Below are positions 1 through 8,914 of a stretch of DNA of 43,692 nt, one piece after another (the first letter of the stretch is position 1; every line of letters starts with the position of its first letter). The DNA comes from Verrucomicrobiota bacterium. GTDB taxonomy: Bacteria; Verrucomicrobiota; Verrucomicrobiia; Limisphaerales; SIBE01. Where the stretch lies: positions 1-43,692 of the forward strand of contig JAIPJX010000023.1 of the NCBI GenBank assembly GCA_021733945.1. The letters run 5' to 3'. The position numbers and the translations under genes are program-made. The notes under the pieces are model-generated. The model ran no database searches. It worked only from the letters and a program-made list of their open reading frames with translations, and had not been told where the DNA came from.

Positions 1-208
1 CCGACGGTTGGAGGGGTGGCTGCGCCGGAGCCAGTGCGGCCGCCGGTTCTGGAGGGGGGGAGACGGGTTCCGGTGGCGTTGGGAGCGGGGGGGGGACAAC
101 CCCGGGAGGCGGAGCGGCCGCGGTCTCTGGTTTCCTGGGCGATTCACCGCAACCCGCGATTGCGAGCAGGGCGCCAAGACAGATCAGCAGTTTAAAAGAA
201 TGGTGCAT
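1..208 (-). CDS. Proline-rich lipoprotein, partial (C-terminus outside window)
   Basis: Only the first 69 codons are in the window; the frame stays open to base 1. The protein starts MHHSFKLL and continues with a hydrophobic stretch ending in LLAIAGC, a good lipobox with the lipidated Cys at about residue 20. The following 45 residues are mostly Pro, Ala and Glu, which looks like a flexible linker between the membrane anchor and a domain beyond the window edge. A purine-rich AGGCGGA lies directly before the ATG. The function cannot be told from this fragment. It is transcribed in the same direction as the pseudopilin gene upstream of it (stop at 260), about 50 bases away. Confidence 0.6.
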   Translation of the reverse strand, partial: MHHSFKLLICLGALLAIAGCGESPRKPETAAAPPPGVVPPPLPTPPEPVSPPPEPAAALAPAQPPLQPS

Positions 209-259
209 TCCGCCTGTTAAACTCTCCGATCGGCGGGATCATGAACAGTCAAATCGAAC

Positions 260-1039
260 TCAGTATTTGGCGCGGATCCGCTCGATTCGGGCCTGGAGCC
301 TGTCGCCGATGTCTTCCTGAAAGAAATAGGCGTCACGGGTTCCGCCCGGACTCCAGCTATGGAGAAAGAGCATTCGCTCGAAGTTGACCCAGCGGGCTGA
401 GCCGTCCATGTAGAGCTGGTTGCCACCCTCGGGCAGGCCCTGGCTGTTCTTGTGCGGCGGCATGTTCTTGAATGCCGTTGCCCGGCCGCCACCCCATTCG
501 CCGTCGATTTTCAGGACGGCGTCGGCCGCGAGAGCCCAGCCGGGTTGAGAGGTGGATGCCTTGACCGGACTGCGCGAGGGGAAGGTTCCCGCCGGATTCA
601 TCCATTCCTTGATGCCGCCGAAATATTGATAACCGATTTCCCAGGCCGGAAACTCCGCTTCATACTGTGGAAAGGTCGGCCGGTTCGGGCACGTCCAGAT
701 CTTGGAGACACCACCCGGGATGTTCCCCTGATTGGTATGGATGATGAGGCCGACACTTGCGGCGGCCTGGACTTCGGGAGGGTTGAGAGCGATTTGCACG
801 GAACCGAACCGGGCCTCGAGCAGGGTGTCCTGGTTGTCATCGGCATAAATGGTCATGCCGATGCCCAGCTGACGGAGGTTGTTCAGGCAGGTGGCCCGTT
901 TGCCTTTTTCTTTTGCGCGGGACAAGGCCGGCAACAGCATTCCCGCGAGGATGGCAATGATCGCGATGACCACCAGCAGCTCAATGAGCGTGAACGCACC
1001 GGGTGCACGCTCACGAGCTGGGGGTGTCTGATTCATCAT
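260..1039 (-). CDS. Type II secretion/type IV pseudopilin-like protein (prepilin N-terminal methylation motif)
   Basis: The 259-residue product begins [15 protein letters not shown] and then has the class III signal [15 protein letters not shown], the prepilin peptidase recognition and N-methylation motif, with Glu at position +5 of the predicted mature chain. The hydrophobic helix runs to about residue 38 and is followed by the [20 protein letters not shown] segment typical of the large verrucomicrobial/planctomycetal pseudopilin family. The C-terminal half ([14 protein letters not shown] near residues 213-226) matches the conserved 'DGS' tail seen in those proteins. An in-frame Met further upstream (1150) is possible, but then 37 extra residues would precede the signal, so I chose the ATG at 1039 (tandem ATG at 1036). 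No clear ribosome-binding site is visible. Such genes are very numerous in these genomes and the specific substrate is unknown. Confidence 0.85.
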   Translation of the reverse strand: MMNQTPPARERAPGAFTLIELLVVIAIIAILAGMLLPALSRAKEKGKRATCLNNLRQLGIGMTIYADDNQDTLLEARFGSVQIALNPPEVQAAASVGLIIHTNQGNIPGGVSKIWTCPNRPTFPQYEAEFPAWEIGYQYFGGIKEWMNPAGTFPSRSPVKASTSQPGWALAADAVLKIDGEWGGGRATAFKNMPPHKNSQGLPEGGNQLYMDGSARWVNFERMLFLHSWSPGGTRDAYFFQEDIGDRLQARIERIRAKY

Positions 1040-1073
1040 GGATTGTTGCGAACGGTTCCTGTTCCGGGGATGG

Positions 1074-3062
1074 CTATTTTCCCAGTCTGTAGAACCGTGC
1101 TGGTTTTCCGGCCGGCAGAGCTTCGGAATAGGTGGTGGTCGCTCCGGCACTGGGAACGTTCTCGGCGACTGTCGTCCATGTCGTGAGATTGTCCGAGGCT
1201 TGAACCTTGTATGCCGCGCCCGAGCTCGAAGGCCAGGTTAGAACCACCTGCTTGGTGGCCGCGTTGATGGCGAGGCTCAACGTGGGCCCGTCGCCCGTGG
1301 TGGGAGCACCCTTGGCAACGGCAAACCGCATGCCGAGGTAAACCGAACGGGTGGCGGTGCCGTCCTGAACGTCGTCGATGAGGAAGTTTTTGGTTTCACC
1401 GGCGGCGACGGTGACCTGTCCGACAGCCATTTCGTAGTTGTTGTATCCGGGAGTGCCTTCGAACGTTCCGTCGTTGGCATGCCAGCGGGTCAGGGTGGCC
1501 CCTTCAAATCCGAAGTTGAGCGGAGTTGGGGTCGCAAGGTTTTCCTCAGGATCAACGGCACCGGTGTCGCCGAGATTCAGGAAAACATCATACGTGCCCG
1601 CGGCCGCAAAGGTAACGCTGGTCTGCAGGGTCGGGGCATCGTCGCCTCCGTTCGGGAAACTCTCGACAATCGGGCCGTACGGACCCAGACCCTGACGGAT
1701 GTTCCAAAGGCTGTCGGAGCCCGAGTTCGCGCCGATTGTGATCCAGTCCGCGAGGGTGGGGTAGGTCGCGCGATCGACAGGCCAGGTGTGGTAGGTGTTG
1801 CCAAACAGGTCGGTGGTGGGTTCAAAGACACCGGGGCTCACCGGGAATTCACTGATGACGACCTGGGGCCGGAGGACAAGGCGCATGCCGAGGTAGACCG
1901 AGCGGGCGGCGGTGCCGTCCTGGACGTCGTCGATGAGGAAGTTCTTGGTTTCACCGTCCTTGACTGTGATCTGGCCGACCGACATTTCGTAGTCGTTGTA
2001 CCCGGGGGTTCCCTTAAATTCACCGTCGTTGGCGTGCCAACGGGTGTAGGGGGTTCCTTCGATCGCGAAGTTTAAAGGCGTCTGGGTCGCGAGATTTTCC
2101 TCTGGATTCGCTGCACCGGTGTCGCCGAGACTGAAAAAGACGTCATAGGTGCCGCCCTTGGCGAAGGTGACCGAAGTCTGAAGTGGGGGGGCGTCTTCGC
2201 CGCTGGCCGGAAACGATTCAAGGATGGGGCCGTACGAGCCGAGCCGCTGACGAATGTTCCAGAGATTGTCCGTGCCCGAGTTGGCGTTCACGGTCAGCCA
2301 TTCCGCCTGTGTGAGGCTGGAGTCCGCCGGACCCGTCTTAAACTTGTTCCCGCTCAGATCGGTGACCAGATCGAAGGCGCCCGGACTGACCTGGATTTCG
2401 GAGATGGCACCGCCCAGTTCGATCACACGCAGCGTGACTCCCTGAAAAGTGGCGGTGACCCAGAAATCCGAGAAGAGTCCGGTGACATCGTCGATCCGCA
2501 CTTTGATGGTTCCGCCCTCTTCTGCCTGAGTTTCGCCCAGGGAGACCGATTGCCACCACATCGTTCCCTGAGTCGTGCCGTCAATCTGGGGGTACCCCGG
2601 CGAGGTGCCACCCGTGGCACGAATGGCATTCAACTCCGAATACTCCGTGAACGGACCGTCTCCCAGCGCCGCTTTGATGGGCGCGTCCCCCGGAACCGAG
2701 GAGGAATCGAGGAAGTTCAGGATGACTTCGAATTTCCCGCCAATTGCCATCTTGATGTCCATCGCGATTTCCGGCGCGTCTTCGAGACCGCCGGGCGCGT
2801 GGGACACCAACATTTTGTTTCCGGCAACCTCGTAAATCAGCCACTTGTCGTCCTCGTCGAAGAATACATCCGCCAGCGCTTCATTTCCGAAGGGCCTCGG
2901 ATCGATGGCGCTGGCGGGACCGACACTGTAAGTGTTGCCGAAACGGTCCGGTTTGCCGCTGAAATCACCGGCTGCGAAGAAAAACGTGATGTCTTGAGCG
3001 ATCACTTTGGGGGCACCTGCCAGGCAGAAGGCCGCCAGGATCGCTGAGTAGAGGGTTTTCAT
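1074..3062 (-). CDS. Secreted protein with tandemly duplicated ~190-residue domain and FN3-like C-terminal tail
   Basis: A 662-residue exported protein. Residues 1-22 ([20 protein letters not shown], then IAQ) are a typical Sec signal peptide. After an N-terminal region of about 200 residues come two closely similar units, roughly residues 200-390 and 392-582. Both carry the blocks [59 protein letters not shown] and RSVYLGMR. The last ~70 residues ([19 protein letters not shown] ... ARFYRLGK) are the FN3-like tail common on exported verrucomicrobial proteins. No catalytic motif is recognised; binding of carbohydrate or protein at the surface is a guess. Start: the ATG gives an immediate signal peptide. 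The upstream region contains a TATAAA at 3115-3120 on the coding strand that could be a -10 box. Confidence 0.8.
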   Translation of the reverse strand: MKTLYSAILAAFCLAGAPKVIAQDITFFFAAGDFSGKPDRFGNTYSVGPASAIDPRPFGNEALADVFFDEDDKWLIYEVAGNKMLVSHAPGGLEDAPEIAMDIKMAIGGKFEVILNFLDSSSVPGDAPIKAALGDGPFTEYSELNAIRATGGTSPGYPQIDGTTQGTMWWQSVSLGETQAEEGGTIKVRIDDVTGLFSDFWVTATFQGVTLRVIELGGAISEIQVSPGAFDLVTDLSGNKFKTGPADSSLTQAEWLTVNANSGTDNLWNIRQRLGSYGPILESFPASGEDAPPLQTSVTFAKGGTYDVFFSLGDTGAANPEENLATQTPLNFAIEGTPYTRWHANDGEFKGTPGYNDYEMSVGQITVKDGETKNFLIDDVQDGTAARSVYLGMRLVLRPQVVISEFPVSPGVFEPTTDLFGNTYHTWPVDRATYPTLADWITIGANSGSDSLWNIRQGLGPYGPIVESFPNGGDDAPTLQTSVTFAAAGTYDVFLNLGDTGAVDPEENLATPTPLNFGFEGATLTRWHANDGTFEGTPGYNNYEMAVGQVTVAAGETKNFLIDDVQDGTATRSVYLGMRFAVAKGAPTTGDGPTLSLAINAATKQVVLTWPSSSGAAYKVQASDNLTTWTTVAENVPSAGATTTYSEALPAGKPARFYRLGK
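1325..2440 (-). repeat. Intragenic tandem duplication inside the secreted protein gene
   Basis: Two adjacent units of about 555 bases (approximately 1325-1860 and 1885-2440) encode the two copies of the duplicated domain. Similarity is visible in the DNA as well as the protein: both units contain the run around the 'fixed' GTCGTCGATGAGGAAGTT stretch near 1374-1391 and 1927-1944. Boundaries are approximate because they were judged by eye. Confidence 0.7.
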
Positions 3063-3225
3063 GGGATTCGGGAATGGGATTGGGTTATGGATCAGCTGCG
3101 AAAACGCACTGGGTTTTATAGGATTGTCGAATCATTCCCGCTGCTCCCGGGTAGTGCAAGGAAGAAAAGCTAATGGGAATGTGTTTTCGACTAATCCTTC
3201 CGTCGGGGAAACGATCGGTTCCCTC

Positions 3226-3262
3226 AAAAAAAGCCCCTCCTGCAGCTTTGCCGCAGGAGGGG
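3226..3262 (-). terminator. Rho-independent terminator after the Hsp20 gene
   Basis: Read on the minus strand, a perfect 10-bp stem (3234-3243 pairing with 3253-3262, CCCCTCCTGC/GCAGGAGGGG) with a 9-nt loop is followed by seven T residues (3226-3232). It lies 18 bases after the Hsp20 stop codon. Confidence 0.85.
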
Positions 3263-3279
3263 TGGAGGAGGGCGATGCG

Positions 3280-3732
3280 TTATTCTGTGACTTCGATGTG
3301 CCGCGGTTTGGCTGATTCGAGCTTGGGCACCTGCACCGTGAGGACTCCGTCCTTGAAGCCGGCGGCGACGTTCGCCGCGTCAGCATCGGAGGGCAGCTGG
3401 AACGTCCGTTCAAATGCCCCGTGAGCTCTCTCGACGCGATGATACTGGAGACCCTTCTGCTGCTGGGGTGCCTTGCGTTCTCCGCTGATGTAAAGAACCC
3501 CCTGCTCGACGCGCACCCTGATGTCGTTCTTTGTCAAAGCAGGCAGATCCGCTTGAATGAGGTATTGTTTCTCGTCTTCGGCGATATCCACCGGAAGGCT
3601 GACCCCCGGCTGGTTGGCCGGTCGGTTTCCCTGGGTTATTTCGCGGGACAGCTGATTGAACAATGGGTTCAGTCGGAGGGAGAGTTCGTCCAGGTTGTGC
3701 AATGGGCTCCAAAGTTTTAATGTAGTCGTCAT
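3280..3732 (-). CDS. Small heat shock protein, Hsp20/alpha-crystallin family
   Basis: The 150-residue protein has the length and layout of bacterial Hsp20 chaperones, which bind unfolding proteins without ATP and hand them to DnaK. The N-terminal arm (about residues 1-45) is followed by the alpha-crystallin domain starting at PVDIAEDEKQYLIQADLPAL (about 47-66), with the conserved RVEQGVLYISGERK strand, ERAHGAFERTFQLP and AGFKDGVLTVQVPK (the G-V-L motif). The C-terminal extension ends HIEVTE without a clear I-X-I motif. The start has an AAGGA Shine-Dalgarno-like sequence 8 bases upstream. The gene is monocistronic: a strong terminator follows and a divergent gene lies upstream. Confidence 0.93.
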   Translation of the reverse strand: MTTTLKLWSPLHNLDELSLRLNPLFNQLSREITQGNRPANQPGVSLPVDIAEDEKQYLIQADLPALTKNDIRVRVEQGVLYISGERKAPQQQKGLQYHRVERAHGAFERTFQLPSDADAANVAAGFKDGVLTVQVPKLESAKPRHIEVTE

Positions 3733-3949
3733 CGTTCTATTCCTTATCTGCGCAGGGCTCTGTGTTTCTCTTGTTCGATCGGCGGTCCTGCTGTTTTCTA
3801 CCGAACGAACCGTTTGCCGTTCTGTATGATTTCATAAACATTTGCTATGCCACAGACTAAAAAAGTCATAACACGTTGATAACAAACGATCTTATTCTAA
3901 GGATACTCCAGTCCGAACCTGCTGCGGGGAGTCACGGTGGCTCATCGAG

Positions 3950-3981
3950 GTGTCATTGTGGCGCGCGTGTCACAATGGCGC
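3950..3981. promoter_or_regulatory. Candidate operator: direct repeat with inverted core in the hsp20/LOG divergent region
   Basis: Two direct copies of GTGTCA-N4-GGCGC (3950-3964 and 3967-3981) are offset by 17 bases, about 1.6 helical turns. Their variable centres make an inverted pair, CATTGTG-N10-CACAATG (3954-3977). It lies between the divergent Hsp20 and LOG genes. The 9-mer TTGTGGCGC at 3956-3964 recurs upstream of dnaK at 32846-32854. Function is inferred from symmetry and position only. Confidence 0.35.
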
Positions 3982-4039
3982 TGCCATGGGAAAGGTCGGG
4001 CCGGGTGTGGTTTCGATTTTTGGGGAGTGCGGGCTGAAC

Positions 4040-4068
4040 TTGTCACGAGCAGTGTGTGCCTCTAATGT
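4040..4068 (+). promoter_or_regulatory. Sigma-70-type promoter placed for a leaderless transcript of the LOG gene
   Basis: TTGTCA (4040-4045), a 17-nt spacer, then TAATGT (4063-4068). The -10 box ends six bases before the ATG at 4075, so transcription should start at or within a base or two of the start codon. Confidence 0.6.
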
Positions 4069-4074
4069 GCGCGC

Positions 4075-4755
4075 ATGACGAACAATGAAAACGGCTTTAT
4101 CAAGGAGGATCCCTGGAGGGTGTTTCGGATCATGGCGGAGTTTGTGGATTCGTTCGAGACGATGTCCCATGTGGGACCAGCGGTCACGGTGTTCGGTTCG
4201 GCGCGGCTGCCGGCGAAGGATCCGTATTACAAGGCGTGTGTGGAGTTGGGCAAGTTGTTGGCGAAGGAGCGGTTGGCCGTGATTACGGGAGGTGGACCGG
4301 GCATCATGGAGGCCGCGAACCGGGGAGCCGCGGTGGCAAAGGGCAAATCGGTGGGGTTGAACATCGAACTGCCGTTTGAGCAAAAGGGCAATCGGTTTAC
4401 GAATATTCCCATTAATTTTCATTATTTCTTTTCCAGAAAAGTGTGTTTCGTGAAATACAGCGCGGCGTTCGTGTTTATGCCGGGAGGGTTTGGCACGTTG
4501 GATGAGTGTTTCGAAGTGCTGACGCTGGTGCAGACCGAACGGATCTCCCGGGTGCCGCTCATTTTGTTCGGGAGTGATTATTGGAAAGGTCTTTTGAAAT
4601 GGATGAAAGCGGTGCTTGAGGAAAGATCCTTGATTGGCCCGAACGATTTGGATCTGGTGGTTCTGGTGGACACTCCCAAGGAGGCGCTGGAGATCATTAC
4701 GGATCATCTGCGACAGGTGGGCCCTCCGAAGACGGCTGGAAGGGGTTTCGCCTGA
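4075..4755 (+). CDS. LOG/TIGR00730-family Rossmann-fold nucleotide hydrolase
   Basis: The 226-residue cytosolic protein carries both signatures of the LOG family ('lysine decarboxylase-like', cytokinin riboside 5'-monophosphate phosphoribohydrolase type): GGGPGIMEAANRGA at about residues 76-89 and PGGFGTLDECFE at about 140-151 (PGGxGTxxE). Family members cleave N-glycosidic bonds of nucleoside monophosphates, but the substrate in this organism is unknown. The first ~35 residues form an extension before VTVFGSARLP. No Shine-Dalgarno sequence precedes the ATG; instead a promoter ends six bases upstream. The M16 peptidase gene follows within about 30 bases and is probably co-transcribed. Confidence 0.88.
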   Translation: MTNNENGFIKEDPWRVFRIMAEFVDSFETMSHVGPAVTVFGSARLPAKDPYYKACVELGKLLAKERLAVITGGGPGIMEAANRGAAVAKGKSVGLNIELPFEQKGNRFTNIPINFHYFFSRKVCFVKYSAAFVFMPGGFGTLDECFEVLTLVQTERISRVPLILFGSDYWKGLLKWMKAVLEERSLIGPNDLDLVVLVDTPKEALEIITDHLRQVGPPKTAGRGFA

Positions 4756-4786
4756 TCGGGTGGGTGCATTTTTAATGAGAGACTGC

Positions 4787-6049
4787 ATGTATCAATTTTC
4801 GAGGTTGCCCGGAGGGTTGACCGTGGTGACGGCGGGCATGCCGCACATGACCAGCGTGAGCCTGGGGGTCTGGGTTGCCGTGGGAGGGCGGTATGAACCA
4901 GCCCCGTTGTGCGGGATCTCGCACTTTATTGAGCATCTGCTCTTCAAGGGGACCGGGCGGCGGTCGGCGAAGGAAATTTCCGAATCGATTGAGGGGATTG
5001 GCGGATACCTGAACGCGTTCACGTCGGAGGAGCACACCTGCGTGTACGCGAAGGCGCGTTACGATCGGTGGAAGGATCTGTTGGAGGTGCTGGTCGACAT
5101 GTTCCTCAACTCGAAGTTCGACGCGGTGGAGATCAACCGGGAACGCAGTGTGATCAAGGAGGAAGTGGCGATGGTCCTGGATCAGCCGCAGCAGCTTGTT
5201 CAGGAGATGCTCGACGAGTTGATGTGGCCGGAACAGCCCCTGGGTCGTTCCCTGACCGGCACCCACCAGACCCTGGATGCGATCAAGCGAAAGCAGATCG
5301 TGGAGTTTCAGCGGGCCAATTATGTCAGCCCCGGCATCGTGATAGCCGCCGCCGGTAATTTGGAACATGCCCGCTTGCTGCGTGAAGTAAAGCGCCTGGC
5401 ACCGCTGTTCGGCAGCGGTCGGCCTCCGGTATTTGAACCCGCCCGCAATGGGCAGACGGCCCCGCAAATGCGGTTGCTGACCAAACCGGTCGAGCAAACC
5501 CAGCTTGCGGTGGGACTGCGCACGTTTTCGCGGCACGATAAACGGCGGTATGCGCTCCGGCTCCTGAATACGGTTTTGGGTGAGAACATGAGTTCACGGC
5601 TCTTCCAGGTGGTGCGGGAGGACCACGGATTTGCGTATTCCATCGGGAGTTCGCTCTCGTTTCTTGATGACACCGGGGCATTGACGATTTCGGCCGGAGT
5701 GGAAACCCGGCGTCTTGCCGAGGCGATCCGGTTGATCTCGGGTGAACTCAAACGATTGACCCGCACTCTGGTGGGGAAGGCGGAGATGTCGCGGGCGCGG
5801 GACTACATGATCGGGCAGCTCGACTTGAGTCTGGAAGGCACGGAGAGCCAGATGATGTGGGTGTCCGAACAGATGCTTGGTTACGGCAATCTGGTGTCCT
5901 CGGCGGCTATCAAACGCAGGCTGACCAAGGTGACCGCCGAGGAGATCCGCCAGGTGGCTCGTGCCGTGTTCCGGCCCGAACACCTGAGTCTGGCTCTGAT
6001 CAGCCCCTTGAAGTCGGTTCGGAGTTGCGCAAAGGCCATCGGGCTTTAG
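4787..6049 (+). CDS. M16 family (pitrilysin-like) zinc peptidase
   Basis: The 420-residue protein belongs to the mitochondrial processing peptidase/PqqL-like branch of M16. The inverted zinc motif HFIEH (HxxEH) is in SHFIEHLLFKGTG near residue 46-58, and the distal zinc ligand Glu fits the INRERSVIKEEV helix near residues 115-126. The second half (RYALRLLNTVLGENMSSRLF and RARDYMIGQLDLSLEG) is the catalytically inactive M16 C-terminal domain, so the length of two half-domains is complete. An in-frame ATG at 4775 would add four residues (MRDC); MYQFSRLPGGLTVV is the more usual N-terminus. The LOG gene stop is only ~20-30 bases upstream, suggesting an operon. Substrate is unknown; roles in peptide turnover are typical. 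Confidence 0.9.
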   Translation: MYQFSRLPGGLTVVTAGMPHMTSVSLGVWVAVGGRYEPAPLCGISHFIEHLLFKGTGRRSAKEISESIEGIGGYLNAFTSEEHTCVYAKARYDRWKDLLEVLVDMFLNSKFDAVEINRERSVIKEEVAMVLDQPQQLVQEMLDELMWPEQPLGRSLTGTHQTLDAIKRKQIVEFQRANYVSPGIVIAAAGNLEHARLLREVKRLAPLFGSGRPPVFEPARNGQTAPQMRLLTKPVEQTQLAVGLRTFSRHDKRRYALRLLNTVLGENMSSRLFQVVREDHGFAYSIGSSLSFLDDTGALTISAGVETRRLAEAIRLISGELKRLTRTLVGKAEMSRARDYMIGQLDLSLEGTESQMMWVSEQMLGYGNLVSSAAIKRRLTKVTAEEIRQVARAVFRPEHLSLALISPLKSVRSCAKAIGL

Positions 6050-6070
6050 CGCAGCCCCACGGCAAGAGAG

Positions 6071-6099
6071 TTGCCCGGCGAGCGGCTTCCCGCTAGCTT
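6071..6099 (+). promoter_or_regulatory. Sigma-70-type promoter placed for a leaderless hemB transcript
   Basis: TTGCCC (6071-6076), a 17-nt spacer, TAGCTT (6094-6099), then exactly six bases to the hemB ATG at 6106. The spacing is identical to that before the LOG gene at 4075. Confidence 0.5.
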
Positions 6100-6105
6100 G
6101 GCCCG

Positions 6106-7110
6106 ATGAGTATCAATTCTGTGGGACGGTTTCCTGGTCTGCGGCTCAGGCGTCTGCGTCAGTCTGTGGCGATGCGCCGGATGGTGCGTGAAACGCGGCT
6201 GGATGCGGGGCAGCTGGTGCTTCCCTTGTTTGTTCGGGACGGTAAACGCCTCCGGCGTCCGATCAGTTCGATGCCCGGGGTGTTTCAGCTCTCGGTGGAT
6301 GAAGCAGTGCGGGAGGCGACCAAGGCGCATGAGCAGGGTGTGGGAGGGGTGTTGCTTTTTGGAATTCCCGAGGAGAAGGATGTCCGAGCCAGCGGTGCGC
6401 ACGACAGCAAGGGAGCGGTGCAGGCGGCAGTGCGCAGTCTGAAGAAGGAGCTTCCGGACCTGATCGTGATCACCGATGTCTGCTTGTGCGAATATATGAG
6501 CCACGGTCATTGCGGATTGGTGAAGACCGGACGGCAGGGCGGGCAGGTGCTCAACGACGCCTCACTCGAGCTGTTGGCGCGCGCGGCACTCAGTCATGCG
6601 GAGGCGGGTGCGGACATGGTTGCGCCGAGCGACATGATGGACGGTCGGGTGCGTGCGATTCGGGAAAAGCTCGATGGCAAAGGATACGCGAACACGCCGA
6701 TCATGTCCTATGCGGCGAAGTATTCATCGGCTTTTTACGGACCCTTTCGGGAAGCGGCCGAGTCGGCACCCCAGTTTGGAGATCGCCGGAGTTACCAGAT
6801 GGATCCCGCAAACGCCCTGGAAGCGATGCGTGAAGTGGCTTTGGATATCGAGGAGGGAGCCGATATCATCCTTGTCAAACCGGGCATGGCCTATCTGGAC
6901 ATCGTGCACCGGGTAAAAACGGAGTTTGGATACCCCACGGCGGCCTATGCGGTCAGTGCCGAGTATTCGATGATCAAGGCTGCTGCCGAGAAGGGTTGGA
7001 TCGATGAACGGGCCGTATTTACCGAATCCTGGCTCTGCGCCAAACGAGCGGGAGCGGACATCCTGATCACCTATGCCGCCACGGAGCTTGCGGGTTGGAT
7101 TCGGGAGTAG
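6106..7110 (+). CDS. hemB: Delta-aminolevulinic acid dehydratase (porphobilinogen synthase)
   Basis: HemB joins two 5-aminolevulinate molecules into porphobilinogen in tetrapyrrole (haem) synthesis in the cytoplasm. The 334-residue length is normal. The cysteine-rich zinc site DVCLCEYMSHGHCG is at about residues 125-138, with all three Cys present, so this is a zinc-type enzyme rather than the Asp-rich magnesium type. The two active-site lysines are in SYAAKYSSAFYGPF (about 203-216) and in the Schiff-base segment ILVKPGMAYLD (about 255-265). It is convergent with the FHA gene, with only seven bases between the stops. No Shine-Dalgarno sequence; the predicted promoter abuts the ATG. Confidence 0.97.
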   Translation: MSINSVGRFPGLRLRRLRQSVAMRRMVRETRLDAGQLVLPLFVRDGKRLRRPISSMPGVFQLSVDEAVREATKAHEQGVGGVLLFGIPEEKDVRASGAHDSKGAVQAAVRSLKKELPDLIVITDVCLCEYMSHGHCGLVKTGRQGGQVLNDASLELLARAALSHAEAGADMVAPSDMMDGRVRAIREKLDGKGYANTPIMSYAAKYSSAFYGPFREAAESAPQFGDRRSYQMDPANALEAMREVALDIEEGADIILVKPGMAYLDIVHRVKTEFGYPTAAYAVSAEYSMIKAAAEKGWIDERAVFTESWLCAKRAGADILITYAATELAGWIRE

Positions 7111-7117
7111 GGCCCGC

Positions 7118-7627
7118 CTACTTGAGTTTCATCATGGCGATCACGACGAACACGATGATCACCAGAACCAGGACGGCACCAATGGAAACGAAGATAATGG
7201 TGGTCTTGTTGCTCTTTTTGGCGAAGGGAGAATCTTTGGTGAACACGGGCGATTTGCCCTGTTCCAGTTCATTGACCTTGACGCCGCGAGGGATGGCCCG
7301 GGTCTGATCCAGAGGCGCCTTCTTGGCGGCACTGGCACCCGCTTCGGTTTCGAGACGCATCTCGATCTGCCCGAGGCGGAGGATCTGCCCGTGTTTGAGA
7401 ACGATTTCGGAGACTTTGTCCCCAGACACGTAGGTTCCGTTGGTGGAATCGAGGTCCTTGACCACCACATCGCTGCCGCGAAGCAGGATTTCGCAGTGGT
7501 GGCTGGAAACAGACGGATCGGCAATCTGAAAGGCATTGTCTTCCAGACGGCCGACGGTGGTCTTTTCCGCCTTGAGCTCAAATGAGCTGCCGGTCAGACC
7601 TTCGCTAAGCAGGACAAGTTTGGCCAT
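7118..7627 (-). CDS. FHA-domain protein with C-terminal membrane anchor
   Basis: The 169-residue protein starts with a forkhead-associated domain (about residues 1-95), a phosphothreonine-peptide binding module. The core residues are present: VGR in strand 3, SVSSHH (S-x-x-H) and DLDSTNGTYVSG (N-G turn). A ~45-residue linker leads to a single hydrophobic segment (TTIIFVSIGAVLVLVIIVFV) and a short MMKLK tail, so the FHA domain should face the cytoplasm as a tail-anchored protein. An ATG at 7648 overlaps the predicted -10 box (7647-7652), so the ATG at 7627 is chosen. It probably docks phosphorylated partners of a Ser/Thr kinase; none is encoded nearby. Confidence 0.85.
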   Translation of the reverse strand: MAKLVLLSEGLTGSSFELKAEKTTVGRLEDNAFQIADPSVSSHHCEILLRGSDVVVKDLDSTNGTYVSGDKVSEIVLKHGQILRLGQIEMRLETEAGASAAKKAPLDQTRAIPRGVKVNELEQGKSPVFTKDSPFAKKSNKTTIIFVSIGAVLVLVIIVFVVIAMMKLK

Positions 7628-7646
7628 AGGTGGTTCGGTGAGCGGC

Positions 7647-7675
7647 ATTATCTTGCCAAGACATCGTCAAGTCAA
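7647..7675 (-). promoter_or_regulatory. Sigma-70-type promoter of the FHA gene
   Basis: On the minus strand TTGACT (7670-7675), 17-nt spacer, GATAAT (7647-7652). The distance to the ATG at 7627 is 19 bases, predicting a leader of about 12 nt. Confidence 0.6.
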
Positions 7676-7729
7676 ACGGTTTTCTCGTTTGGTGGTTCTG
7701 GTTGAGCGTTTTGAAACATGCCCGGGCTC

Positions 7730-8890
7730 TCAACGTTTCGTAATCAAGTCGCGAAATTCCCCAAATAACACGGTGGAATCGTGGGGTCCGGGTGAGGCTT
7801 CCGGGTGGTATTGAACACTGAAAAAGGGCTTGGATTTATGCCTGAATCCTTCGACCGTCTGGTCGTTGAGGTTGATCCGGTTGACACTCAACTCTGCCGG
7901 GAGTGATTTTGGATCAATGGCGAATCCGTGATTCTGCGAAGTGATTTCGATCCGGCCTGACTCGAGATCCTTGACCGGTTGGTTGGCACCGCGATGGCCA
8001 AACTTGAGTTTGAAGGTGCTGCCTCCCAGTGCTTGCCCGAGAAGCTGGTGCCCCAGGCAAATGCCGAAAACGGGAATTCCGGTCTTGAGAATCTCTCGAA
8101 TCGCCTCAATCGCGTATCCAACGGCTGAGGGATCTCCCGGTCCGTTGGACAGAAAGACTCCGGCGGGTTTGCTCTTCAACGCCTCTGCCGCGGAAGTTGT
8201 TGCAGGCACCACGTCCACCTTGAAACCGTACTGTCGCAGCCTGCGGAGGATGTTGTACTTCATCCCGAAATCGAAGGCGACGATCGGGATATCGGCCGGA
8301 GGCAGCGGGTTTCGGACTTGGCGCGGGTTTTCACCGGTCGATGGGCCCGAGGTCAACCTGAAGTCCGAGCTCTGCGTGTCGTCTGGGTCCCACTCAAATC
8401 GCTTCGGATGGGTGACTTCCTTCACATAATCGATTCCTGAAAGTCCGGGCCAGGACCTGGCCTTGGCCAGGGCCTCTTCCACGGAGATGTCTTCCGTGGA
8501 AATAAAACCATTCATCGCGCCGCGAACTCTGAGCTTTTTCGTAAGCGCTCTGGTGTCAATGCCTTGCAGTCCCGGGATCCCGTTCTCCGCCATGTAGGCT
8601 TCCAGGCTCAGGTCCGATCGCCAATTGCTCACCACCGGGGAGAGCTCCCGGATGGCCAGGCCCGACGCATGTGGTTTCCAGGATTCAACGTCCTGGCGAT
8701 TGATCCCGTAGTTGCCGATGAGCGGGTAGGTCATCGTAACGATCTGGGCCTTGTAGGACGGGTCTGTCAGGATCTCCTGGTAGCCCGTCATCGAGGTGTT
8801 GAAACAGACTTCACCGCAGGCCGAGGCGCGAGCGCCGAAGCCTTGACCGTGAAACACTGTGCCATCTTCAAGAGTTAGAATCCCATTCAT
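7730..8890 (-). CDS. carA: Carbamoyl-phosphate synthase small (glutaminase) subunit
   Basis: CarA releases ammonia from glutamine for CarB, which makes carbamoyl phosphate for pyrimidine and arginine synthesis. The 386-residue length is normal. The N-terminal CPSase_sm domain opens with LEDGTVFHGQGFG and has FNTSMTGYQEILTDPSY. The class I amidotransferase domain contains the catalytic Cys in VFGICLGHQLLGQALGG (about residues 276-292) and the His/Glu pair in SVQYHPEASPGP near residue 362. carB is not in the window. The promoter upstream gives a short leader of about 18 nt without a Shine-Dalgarno sequence. A FHA gene lies downstream in the same direction with its own promoter. Confidence 0.96.
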   Translation of the reverse strand: MNGILTLEDGTVFHGQGFGARASACGEVCFNTSMTGYQEILTDPSYKAQIVTMTYPLIGNYGINRQDVESWKPHASGLAIRELSPVVSNWRSDLSLEAYMAENGIPGLQGIDTRALTKKLRVRGAMNGFISTEDISVEEALAKARSWPGLSGIDYVKEVTHPKRFEWDPDDTQSSDFRLTSGPSTGENPRQVRNPLPPADIPIVAFDFGMKYNILRRLRQYGFKVDVVPATTSAAEALKSKPAGVFLSNGPGDPSAVGYAIEAIREILKTGIPVFGICLGHQLLGQALGGSTFKLKFGHRGANQPVKDLESGRIEITSQNHGFAIDPKSLPAELSVNRINLNDQTVEGFRHKSKPFFSVQYHPEASPGPHDSTVLFGEFRDLITKR

Positions 8891-8914
8891 GAATTGGAGA
8901 AAGACCGTGCGGCG

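Noticed and set aside
3970..4788. 272-codon antisense frame over the LOG gene
   Set aside because: It opposes a gene with clear LOG motifs and starts inside the M16 gene.
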